This document shows, one piece after another, positions 31,828 through 42,082 of a DNA stretch of 64,000 bases; the stretch's first letter is position 1, and every line of letters begins with the position of its first letter. The notes under the pieces were generated by a model that was not told the origin of the DNA, searched no databases, and saw nothing but the letters and a program-made list of their open reading frames with translations. The stretch spans positions 355,443 through 419,442 of the forward strand of contig MJGA01000026.1 of the NCBI GenBank assembly GCA_001910725.1, written 5' to 3'. The DNA comes from Phanerodontia chrysosporium (lineage: Eukaryota; Basidiomycota; Agaricomycetes; Polyporales; Phanerochaetaceae). A program made the position numbers and the translations under genes.

Positions 31828-34202
31828 GAAGGCATGAGAAGATGCATCCATCTTGGGATCACTGTGGGAAAGGCAGGCTATATTTGGGAGGTGTGGGAAA
31901 GTAACTATCCAATTAGGCCTGGGAATGCGCCAAGCATCTCTGGAACAAGGGGAGAAACATGTGGAAAGTCAGAGGAAAGTATGAAAAGGAATGGAATTTG
32001 CTGGAAAGGTACAGAAAGAAGGTGCCAAGCGGAAAAGGAAGCGGAAAGGAGTTGCAGGAAGGATGTAGAATAGTGTAGCACCTTGTAGAACATTCTAGCA
32101 CTGTACAAATTGACCAAACATGGTCAAATAAGGCCATACTCTGTAGGAGTATAAAAGGCCACTCTCTTCTTCTCTCTCAATAGATCACTAGTTGGAAGCA
32201 GCCAGCTATTTTCTCACCTCAACCACCACCATCTCTCGGTGTGGGCTGTGTGTTATCAGTATAAGTGTAATCCAGTTCTAGTAAGGGTAGTTAGTCCACC
32301 AGTGCAAACAGGCATTGTGGTGGTAGTCTATCGCTTACTCAGTCTTTAGTCTACGGTCCTTCGTCTACAGTAAGATTAGTTAGTCCATCAGTGCACTCAG
32401 GCATTGTGGTGGTAGTCTATTGCCTGCTCTAGTTACATCTACGGTATTACAGTTTACGTTAGCTCTTTAGTCCAGCAAGGCGCCTGGTAGTTGAGCTATT
32501 TGGTTGTGAAGGTTTAGTTATTCGTCTACGGTCTACAGTTTATGTGTAAGTTATAGCAAGCAGGCTATACTTACTTGATGGTTACTCGGTTTACAGTCAT
32601 AAGTAAAGATAAGCAAGCAAGGCTTACTTTACTTACTCTTTGGTTACTAAGGTCTTACTTACAAGTGTTACTTGTACTTTAGTCTTATTACCTTTCCCCT
32701 TCTAGGAGACTAACCTCTTCTACACTGCAAGGTTGCGAAGGTGCGAATTTCGCCCAATCCGACCACGCAAAAAACCACAGGTGAACGTGTGAAGAAGCGC
32801 AGTGCGCCGGTGTCGGTAGCTAGGTGTCCGGGTGAAAGTGGGGAGTCGAAAATCCCCTTGTAAATATTACATTTCGGCAGATGCTTTCACTGTTCACCTC
32901 ATGGTGGGGTATTCAGGTGAAAACACTGATCAGGCTAAATTTACTTCTATAGTCGTTGAATTCAAGCAGACACAGACACAGACGCAGTAAGATATGCAGG
33001 CTAGACAACAATGCCATTGATTCACGTCTAGTTACAGTGGGTCATAGACTACACAGCGGTTCCAGAGCTGACCACTATCTGTTCAAGAAAGGCGCAGTAA
33101 ATCCTTTGTAAATGTGGAGGAGAAGGAATGTATTCTTGAATCCCAGGAGAGGCGGACCAACTCAGCAGCGAGCCCTAGCTGCATGCTGTCAGTTAGCTCA
33201 TGTGGACTTGATGGTATATATACAACATATACAGAAATACAGAATTCCTTGTCCGACCTCCTATTGCTACCACACACCATCTGTGCGCCTCCATGCGCCT
33301 TTCATTGTTTCCGCAGAATGAATGTGCGTACCATCCATAGGACTGCTAATTGTAGCTAGGCTAACAGTACAGCATAGGCTTGCATACCCTAAGCGAGGCT
33401 GCCAATGAGGGTAGGTGAGCACAACTCTGTACAAACTGAACATAAACATGTTATCTTGTGTTTCGTGCGAGATATCCCCCAGATCGCATGGAAATGGTAC
33501 AACACTAGGATTAAGCACTTGCTGGGGCTGCCTGAGGTTGACACGTAGAGATACAATTGATCCTCGGATGAACGAAGTAAGAGGCATCACCGGACCTCAG
33601 AGCACTGTCCGCACAACCAGCCAGCAGATGAGCAAGTGTTTGCCTCCCAGTCTAGAGTTTCCAGGGTCCATTGAAGGCGCCAAGAGGGGCTAGCAGAGAG
33701 CAGGCAAGCAACAATAGCCAGCAATTTACTTGAAGCGAAAGAGGAGGACCAAGAGACTGGAGCCAAGACGCAGTGAGGGTCTGAGAACAAGTCTTGCAGG
33801 CTGACGCGTACGCGTCGACGTCACGGTGGCGCCGACACGTAATCTTCCCCAGACAGTGCCGGGCAACGGAATTTTGCTCGAAATTAAGTCCATAACAGCT
33901 GGATTACTACATTCGGAAGAATTCGTCGAAATTACACTGTTCCCCCGTTTTTGCCATTTGTAGCCTGGTCTCTGGGTGAATCTGCAAAATTTGCCAGACG
34001 GTCGCGCGAAGTTCTGGGGTTCTGAACCTCACTGTGCTACCTCTACACACTATCCTACCCTCTGTATACCTACTATCCCAGCAATACCTTCCCCTTCACA
34101 CGAACGCTCAAGGCAATAGTTAACCAACAATCTGGTCCACCTCACTTAGTTACCTTTGGTAATATCTCTTGCCAGGGTATAAAGCATGACAACGCATGTA
34201 CT
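31828..34202. other. Unassigned 2.4 kb segment between inverted LTR B copies
   Basis: No recognisable protein. A promoter-like TATAAAAGGCC near 32150 is followed by a CT-rich stretch and two tandem copies of an about 88-bp unit. The right end reads ...AAGCATGACA then ACGCATGTACT; in reverse complement this is AGTACATGCGT followed by a TGTCATGC start, so an eroded LTR element on the minus strand may end here. Confidence 0.5.
32281..32457 (+). repeat. Two tandem copies of an about 88-bp unit
   Basis: GTAAG-GTTAGTCCA-CAGTGCA followed by CAGGCATTGTGGTGGTAG occurs at 32281 and again at 32370, with divergence of roughly one base in six. It lies just downstream of the TATA-like box, so it would be in a transcript leader. 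Confidence 0.7.
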
Positions 34203-34711
34203 TGTCACAGTTTTCTAATTCCCTACGGTTTTATTCTCGTAAGCGCCCAGTAGGCGCTAGGGGTTAGGGTTATGGACTAGGGTTAGGACAGGTACACGTC
34301 AGAACGCGGTCACGTGTTGGTCACGTGCTGGGAATGGACTCAGAGTCATGTGAGGATCTTATCTTTATCTTATCTATGATGTAGATGCTCCGGTACAAGG
34401 GTATAGTAGGTAGCCGGACCCAGGGTCCGGGTAGTGTATTCTAGAATAGCGTAGAAGGTTCCGGACACATCTGGTACTCGATTTTAGACTTCGCCGAGCC
34501 CGGAGTGTCTTGGCAAGTATCACACCATCATCACGCCATCGCACATGTGATGGGCAGTATCAAGGGTCTCGGGTAGTACCAGGGGTCCTCCCCTTCATGT
34601 ATATATACCGGGCTCTGCTGGGCATCTACCTCGTCTATCACCACTTCACTCTCGCAGTCAAGTCTCACCCCACCAAAGCTACTAAGGTAAGTAGCGGAGT
34701 TTACTTTGACA
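34203..34711 (+). repeat. gypsy2 5' LTR (family B)
   Basis: 509 bp, TGTCACAGTTTTC...TTACTTTGACA. TTAGGG-like repeats and two CACGTG sites lie near the start, with a TATA box (TATATATACC) near 34601. Compared with the solo copies, 16 nt are missing downstream of the TATA box, including most of the self-priming match. GTAAGTAG (34688) could be a splice donor for the leader. The left flank is GTACT. Confidence 0.9.
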
Positions 34712-35560
34712 TTTAGATGATGCTATACCCCTTCGCGTCGACGTCGGCCTTAAGGGCTTGATCGTTGTGCGCAGCGTGCTCGACGTCGTTGCCAGTGACA
34801 TCGGCACCTTTACTACTTATAATCTTGCGTTCGCAGGTTCGTTTCTTCGATGCGCAGCTACCACCTGTAATAGGGGTAGTTCTTCATCCGTGGGGCTGGC
34901 GACTGGAGGTCCACCTGTAAAAGGGGGCTGTACGTCATTGGCCATGGGGTCGCATGGGCATTACTCGTCGAATTATCGCGAGTGATGTTTGTGTTGGCAG
35001 GTTCGCAACGCACTTCGACCTGTAATAGGCGATGCTGTGCTCGGTCTGTCCGGAGACCTAAACGACTTGGGATCTGGGGGATACGTTGGGCCACCTGACA
35101 AGGGGCTTAACATGTTGAGACTCACCGTTGGACGCGTGGCGCCAGGAGTGCGACCACGTGGGCGGGCTGTGCAATACAGCATGGGAATCTTCTTGCCGAT
35201 CCACAGGCGTAAGTGGCCACGCGACGCGTGGGGTGTTGAGTCCACCGCAAGGTGGCCGCATCCCCAGTACTGGATGACAAGTGGTAAGACGCTAGCATCT
35301 AGGAAGTCCGTGGAGATCGTAGCTGTAAGGCACGTCAAACCATTTGCAGCAGGTGTGGAAACCCGACTGAGATCTGAAACTCCCCCATCGCGCATGTGCA
35401 GAGAGATAATGGCATGCCGTAAACGACTCTACCCACGAATGCGCGCGCATCAAGATTCGAACCGCAGCAAGAGCGGGCTGGTAACCCTCATTTTCTGAGC
35501 ACTTTTCCTCCCATAAGCCGTACCTGTAAAAGGGCGCTGGTTGATTATGTTATCACACAG
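34712..35560 (+). other. gypsy2 leader with primer site and repeated ACCTGTAA motif
   Basis: TTTAGATGATGCT follows the LTR. AGATGATGCT (34715-34724) is complementary to AGCATCATCT in the solo LTR B copies. ACCTGTAA occurs at 34863, 34913, 35018, 35522 and again past the first ORF at 36351. The leader ends TTATCACACAG directly before ATG, a good splice acceptor. Confidence 0.6.
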
Positions 35561-36346
35561 ATGAAGTTCTACAACAAGACCATCATTGCCCGCAACGCCG
35601 CTGCCCCCTACTTCTCCCTTGCCGAGCGTATCTCGCTTTGCAAGGAGACCCAAGAAAAGGTCTACGAGGAGGTCAAGGAGAAGCTGGCCGAGATTGAGCG
35701 CCCCAAACAGTGCGAGAAGTATCTCCTCCAGCACGAGCATAACCGTCGCACCATCACCCACCCCGTCCCAAAGGCCGAGCAGGATTGCATCAACGAGGAG
35801 TTCGAGGAACGCCTCTGGGCGCTCAAACAGGCCTCTAGGCTCATCATGGAGATAAAGGCGCGCAAGCGTCTCGAGGACCGGATTTCGAATCTGGCTCCCT
35901 CACTCCTGAGTCGCCTGGGCCCCCCTCAGCATCTGTCTCAAGAAGAGGTCGAGGAGACATACGGGAACAACGGCAACATGCAAGGTAAGGTCCCGAAAGA
36001 AGCAGGTCGTATACAGAAGTCACACATCATTGATCGAACAAAAGAGATGATGAATTTGTTTAACGCGGTAAACCTTCGTTTGGTACCGCTCAGTGACCAC
36101 CTCGTCGACATCGACAAGGTCGACAAGAAGCTAGGCAACGAGGTCTCGAAGTTACTCGTCAACTTCGAAGACTTATACGACCACTTCGACGAGAACAAGG
36201 GGAGAAAGAAGTTGAAGGGAAAGCATTACAGGTGGATTATGAGGGATCTAAAGAAAATAAAATATGTATCCTTCGAAAACTTTAGTACTCAATATGTAGA
36301 GATCGCAAGGGAGCTCGTCGCTCTCAACATCTCATTCGAATATTAA
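35561..36346 (+). CDS. gypsy2 pre-gag ORF, unknown function
   Basis: 261 residues, intact, starting MKFYNKTIIA right after a CAG acceptor-like site. It is largely charged and helical, with no recognised domain. The last 35 residues (KKIKYVSFENFSTQYVEIA region, ending FEY) resemble in pattern the end of the pre-gag ORF of gypsy1 (59675-60385, ending YFD). It lies 133 bp before gag. Pre-gag ORFs are not standard in Ty3 elements. Possible roles (RNA binding, particle assembly) are guesses. Confidence 0.6.
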   Translation: MKFYNKTIIARNAAAPYFSLAERISLCKETQEKVYEEVKEKLAEIERPKQCEKYLLQHEHNRRTITHPVPKAEQDCINEEFEERLWALKQASRLIMEIKARKRLEDRISNLAPSLLSRLGPPQHLSQEEVEETYGNNGNMQGKVPKEAGRIQKSHIIDRTKEMMNLFNAVNLRLVPLSDHLVDIDKVDKKLGNEVSKLLVNFEDLYDHFDENKGRKKLKGKHYRWIMRDLKKIKYVSFENFSTQYVEIARELVALNISFEY

Positions 36347-36479
36347 ATCCACCTGTAACCCGATGAAATAAAAACTCCACCTGATACTGAACTTCTGTGT
36401 GATACATAAGAGTTTTCCTTACTTTCCAACTGTAAAAGTGGAAAGAATTTGTACTAACATACCTTTTGACTAAGAAACA

Positions 36480-38045
36480 ATGGCTGACGCTGATCAAATC
36501 GCTCAAATCAACTGGACTGACATCAACTTGTCCTCGGACACTATCCAGCTCTCTCACGAGACCACAGTTCAGGTCATCTCCTCGGTCGCAGCACCAGAGA
36601 AAATATCGCAGAACCAAAGGATCTTCATTCAAGAATCGATCTACGCGGGGGTCGTTGAAGCCTCCCGTCAGAACGAGACCCACGTGAGGCACCTATTCGA
36701 TGGGTTCCTCAATATTTTTAACGGGGCTATGATGACGATTCTGGAGAGAGTGGACGAAGTCCGCCATGAGCTGGTCGAAACCCAGAAAATCACCTATATC
36801 CAGGAAACCGTGCTGGAAAGCATCAAGGGGATCGCAGACAATGCGATCAAACAGTTGAATGCTCTCCCAGCCGGTATCGATTCAGGAGGTGGTGCACCTG
36901 CTCGCCCCAAGTCCGCCCAACCGCCGCTCTTCTCAGGCGAGAAGAATACGACGAAGTTTGAGGAATGGAAAAATCTGGTCGAACTTTGGAACAGCACCCA
37001 GGGCATCACGACGGACAAACAGCGCATAGTCAATGCATTGTCCCTGTTGCGCGAACCAGCCCTGAAGCTGATGCAACCACTGTTGGACAAGAATGCCAGG
37101 GGCGAGGACATGGGCTCGGTCGACAGCTTCTGGGCTAGTCTCCAGATGGTATACGGTCAAAAGGATGTTACGCGCACGGCAACGAAGGATCTCGAGAAGC
37201 TACTCAACAACAAGTCGGCTCTCCAGAAGGACATCATCGACTACTCAGTTCGCTTCAAGGTACTCCTCGACAACAGCAGCAAGCCGTTCACGGATGCGCA
37301 TATGATTAAAAAGCTGTACGACAACGTCGAGGAGAAGTTGGGCATCTTCGTGCTGGGTCGCAGCCGCTCGAGCTGGCCTACAACCGCATCAGAATTCATG
37401 ACATATCTCGTTGAGGCATACAAGAAACTCTATCCCGACCGCGCAGCAACACACATCTTCAGCAAGGGAAACTCGCACGGCTCGGGTTCTACACCAGACC
37501 CGAATGCTATGGACATTAGCGCGGCTCAGACAGGCAAGGGCAAAGGCAAGGGGAAACAACAGGCGAATTCACAAGAAGCCAAGAAGGTTTCAACTCCCTG
37601 CGCCATTTGCACCGAGCTGAAGAAGTTCGCGCGTGCTAAAACGCACATCACTTTGGACTGCTTCTCGCTCAAGGACTAGAAGCCGCAACAGTCCTCTGGT
37701 AACAACAACAACGGCAAGGCCTCCTTCTCGAGCGGGGGGAGTAACAATCAAGGAAAAGGCAAGAACGCAGCGGCAATCGCTGCCAAGAAAAACTCCTTTA
37801 ACCAAGCAAAGGCCAGAATGGCCGAACTGGAAAAGAAGATCACGAAACTCGAGGCCGACGACGAAGTCGTCATCAATGCGGCCCGTATCCACGAATGGAC
37901 AGAGGAGGACAAGAAGGAGTTGAAACAGACTCCCCCACAGGAACCTGTTGATGAGCGGGAAGCTGTGCGTGCACGTATGAGGACCCGAGCTGCTAAATAC
38001 GCGAAATCGTCTGACCGGAAAGTGGATTTTTTCAACGACCTGTAG
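36480..38045 (+). pseudogene. gypsy2 Gag with an in-frame TAG
   Basis: The frame runs 522 codons from MADADQIAQI to the TAG at 38043-38045, but an in-frame TAG at 37677-37679 follows KKFARAK-ITLDCFSLKD. The capsid-like region (TKFEEWKNLVELW, VDSFWASLQMVYG) is followed by NAMDIS, a Lys/Gly-rich block, and a CX2C...H...C cluster (CAICTEL, then H and C) just before the stop. After it come Asn/Gly/Lys-rich and coiled-coil residues. The TAG fits a CAG-to-TAG transition; readthrough is an alternative. A -1 slippery heptamer precedes the final stop. Confidence 0.8.
38027..38033 (+). promoter_or_regulatory. Candidate -1 frameshift site TTTTTTC
   Basis: In the gag frame the heptamer reads T TTT TTC, the X XXY YYZ pattern, 9 nt before the gag stop codon. 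The -1 frame is open from here into the protease region, which has no ATG at its start. Confidence 0.7.
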
Positions 38046-39090
38046 TGGATCCCTGCATCCTACAGGTCAGTAACGCTGATCATGTACCCACGGCCGAGTC
38101 TACACTGGATGTAGATAGAGTAATTGACATTGATGTATTGAACGTCTCGCGTAATAAATCATTATCGTTCAAACTTCCTATTACTCTGTGGGTGTATGGT
38201 AAAAAAGCGCAGGCAGAAGCCCTGGTTGATTCAGGCACCACGACGAGTTTCATCAATCACAGCTTCATCAAAAAGAACAATCTGGTAACTATTAAGTTGG
38301 CAAATCTGTATGAATTAAAAAATGCGGATGGAACGATCAATAAAGCAGGACGAATCACTCATGCCCTGCGAGCCTACTTGGAAATCGGAACACACAAACA
38401 CATCCAGTACTTGCTCGTGACGGATTTGCATGACAAAGACATGTATATAGGGTACAAGTTCCTACACCGGCATAACCCCGAAATTGACTGGGCAAAAGGC
38501 AATTGGGAGTTCACCAGATGTTCTGAATTATGCAAAGTCTCCAGCATGGCACAGAAAGTCCAAGCCCTCGACATCGAAATCGGCAATGATGAGGAGCTGG
38601 CAGAGCTCGAACCAGAGCAACCTTGAGAATCCTCACTGGACGATATTAGAGAAGAGGATATTCCCCACCACATTAACTGGGTTGATTTCAGTAACCCAGA
38701 GGAACGAACGCAAGCCGAGGCTGTCGCTGACATCCTGGAAAAGGATGATGATGATACAGTCGACACCTCGCAATGGAAATCACAGGTACCGAGTTGGGTC
38801 CACAAATTCGAAAGCGTATTCAGTAAAACCAAGTCTGAACGCATGCCCACCCACAAGCCATGGGATCATGCCATCGAATTTGAGGAAGGAGCTAAATTGC
38901 CCCCAATCAGAAAGGTGTACCCACTAGACCAGAGACATCGCTCGTCTGTCGACGAGTGGATTCGTGAGGAACACTGGAAAGGCTACATTGAAGAGTCGAA
39001 GTCACCCATTGCTGCCTCATTCTTTTTCGTAAAGAAGGCCAATGGTAGTTTGCGACCTTGCATGGATTACCGGCTCTTGAACGGAATTAC
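38034..39090 (+). pseudogene. gypsy2 Pol part 1: protease and start of RT
   Basis: Frame is -1 to gag. Protease box ALVDSGTTTSFINHSF, then a TGA at 38624-38626, then HKPWDHAIEFEEGAKLPP, the RT entry (SFFFVKKANGSLRPCMDYRLLNG), interrupted at GGAATTAC by solo LTR A. The frame resumes at 39791 with KKNRYPNPRI. Confidence 0.88.
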
Positions 39091-39785
39091 TGTCACGGAT
39101 GTGACGGTGCTGCCCTATTTTTCGCCAATTTTTGGCTGTTTTCCTCGATTAATCCAACGGGCGAGCAGCCCTCGCGCCGTCTGGAGTCCTAGCCGCCCAC
39201 ACCCAGCGCCTGGCCATTCAGCGCCAGCGCCCTGATGGCGCATCACCCCTAGACGCCAGCGCATCCCGCTGCGCGCTCAGACACTGCCCGGATCACCGGT
39301 CTGCCTTGCAACCGGTTCCCTGGATCACCGAAGAGGCACTGTCATCCCTAATGACTCCCCTCGCCAAGACACGCCGAGCTGATCAGCCTGATGACACAGC
39401 CCCGGCCCGACGCAGCCTCGAGACACTGCCAGCTGACACAGCCTCGTGACATAGCCCCAGCACAGCCTCGCCGCGCAGCCCGCGTCGCAGCCTCGCTGGC
39501 TATGCTGAGCGCTGCCCATCAGCTTATGTAATCGTATAGCCTGCCCTAAAGGACCTGTAGTATATAAGGGTAGCTCCCCTCGCTCCTGTCCGTCATCTCG
39601 ACCTCTTGGTCAATACGGACAGGTAAGCCCAATGTTTGTATTGTAGTTACAGTGCTAATATTATCTTGGTCAATACGGACAGCTGCATAAGTTGTGCGTC
39701 GCTGCGTGACTCGCTCCGCCGCGCCTCGTCGTCGACCTCCCCATCTGTCCTCCCTTGTGAAGCGTTGAGCCTTCGCTCCGCGACA
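39091..39785 (+). mobile_element. Solo LTR A inside gypsy2 RT
   Basis: 695 bp, flanked by ATTAC (39086-39090 and 39786-39790). Taking it out with one duplication restores the RT frame exactly. Confidence 0.95.
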
Positions 39786-41581
39786 ATTACAAAGAAGAAC
39801 CGTTATCCTAACCCTCGCATCGCCGATTTAATCGACGCATTATCTCAGGCGTCGATATTTACAAAAATCGACCTTCAATGGGGATATAACAACGTCCGCA
39901 TCAAGGAAGATGACGAGTGGAAAACGGCTTTTGTAACCAAGGACGGTTTATTCCAGGCCAAAGTTATGTACTTTGGATTTGCAAACGCACCGGCAACATT
40001 GCAGAATATGATGAACAACATTTTCGAAGACCTTATCCGTCAAGGAAAGGTTATGGTCTACCTCGACGATATCCTCATCTTTGGCAACGACCGCGAGGAA
40101 CATCAAAAGATCGTACACGAAGTGTTGCAGCGACTGGAAGACAACGACCTCTTCGCAAAGGCAGAAAAGTGTCTATTCGAGAAGGACAAACTCGTCTATC
40201 TCGGCATGATTATATCCAAAAATCATGTAGAAATGGACCCTGCTAAAGTCACAGGCGTAACGGAGTGGCCCGTACCGACCAAGGTCAAGCACGTTCAGGC
40301 ATTCCTTGGATTCGCGAATTTCTATCGCAGGTTTATTAAAGACTTTGCGAAGATCACGAAGCCACTCACGGTACTCACCAAGAAGGATCAACCATGGGAA
40401 TGGGGTCCCGACCAGCAGAAGGCGTTTGACGACCTGAAAAAGGCGTTCACTTCTGCACCAATTCTACGAATTCCAGACGACGTTAATGCGTTCAGGCTCT
40501 CTACCGACGCGAGTAACTTCGCGATCGGCTCGGTTTTGTCACAACTCGACCCAAACGATAAGCTTTACCATCCGGTAGCCTTTCACTCCAAGTCACTCAA
40601 TGTTCACGAAAGGAACTATGAGATATACGACAAGGAGATGTTGGCCATAATCCGTGGGTTAGAAGAGTATAGGCACTATCTAGAGGGGCATCCGGAGAAA
40701 TTCGAGATATGGTCAGATCACCAGAACCTGACTTATTTCAAGCAGGCCCGGAAATTGTCTCGCCGTCAAGCTCGTTGGGCATTATACCTAACAAGATTCC
40801 ATTTCACACTATACCACAAGCCGGGTAAAACAATGGAAGCTGAAGACCCTCTGTCCAGAAGACCAGATCATGAAGAGGGGGTAGAACTCGATAATCACGA
40901 CCATATTCTTTTGAAGCCAGAATTTTTCGCCAATCTGCTCGAAGTCTGCGTGATCGACGCCTCCCATGACACTCCAATAAATGATGATTTACTACTCCAA
41001 GAGGTCAAGAAGGCTCTGTTATCCGACGAAGTCACCAAGAACTATCAATCGTTACTCAAATCAGGCCCACGCGAGTTCAAGAAACTGTTAGAGAAATGGA
41101 ACTTTGAGAATGGATTGCTACTCTTCCGGGGACATATCTACATACCGAAGGATGAGAATGAGGACTTACGACGACGAGTAGTCCAAATGCACCACGACCA
41201 CTCATCAGCCGGACATCCAGGCAGATGGAAGACCTACGAACTTGTCTCCCGAAACTATTGGTGGCCGGGAATGTCTGTCTTCATCAAGAAATACGTCACA
41301 GGTTGCGACACGTGTCAGCGAATGAAGAATTGCACACAGCAGACCTACGGACAACTCATACCCAACAAGGTACCTAACGGACCTTGGGAAGTTATTACCA
41401 TCGACTTGATTACTCAGTTGATGCCGTCAAGAGGAAAGGATGCCATTCTACTCATTATATGCCGACTCACCAAGAGAGCACGTTTCTTCGCGATAACGAA
41501 CAAATTCTCTGCTAAAGACCTCGCAAAGATCCTGATGGATAGAATTTACCCTATCCATGGACTACCTTTGCAGATAATCTC
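39786..41581 (+). pseudogene. gypsy2 Pol part 2: RT, RNase H, integrase start
   Basis: RT with FTKIDLQWGYNN and YLDDILIFG, RNase H (RLSTDASNFAIGSVL), integrase finger (HHDHSSAGHPG then CDTCQRMK) and first catalytic Asp (ITIDLITQL). It is cut at QIIS, before the second Asp, by the KDZ-type insertion. It resumes at 52084. Confidence 0.93.
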
Positions 41582-42082
41582 CAGAGAGTACAGAAAGGGA
41601 GAAGATCCGCACGTGCGCCGCGTGCCGATCCGGATCCGAGTCCGGTCCTGAGCCCGAGCCGGGTCCGGGGCGCCTCCAGAGCAGGTCCGCCCAGTCCGAC
41701 GCCAAGTCCGATCAGACCGACGCCCGCCCCGACGTCCCTAGTTAGGTAGCTGTCGATTAGCGCCCGAGATTTGAGCGTCGAAGGCATGTCTTCGACGTCC
41801 TTGTGGCGTCGATGCGTCCCCATGCGTCCTAATATAGAAACTTTGCGTCCCGAAAAGGAATGAACTGAGTGCTGTGACTGCCTGCTTCGTGCGTGCTTCG
41901 ACGCACCTTCACCGGCCTTCGTAGCGAGCCATCGAACATCACCCGTATAAATGTGCTGCCCCCCTACCCAGCTCACGGCGCGCGCCCCCCACACACCCCC
42001 ACCCTCCCCGTCATCGCGTTCCCCCTCCCTGTTCCCCGCATTTGTACGCACCGTCTTTTCTATCTCGACCAGCTTCTCTCTC

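Noticed and set aside
35440..35480. tRNA gene on the minus strand
   Set aside because: Only a B-box-like GGTTCGAATC is seen; no A box or pairing acceptor and anticodon stems.
34989..35498. 170-codon ORF in the gypsy2 leader as a protein gene
   Set aside because: It has no recognisable content, overlaps the repeated leader motifs, and probably lies in a spliced or untranslated leader.
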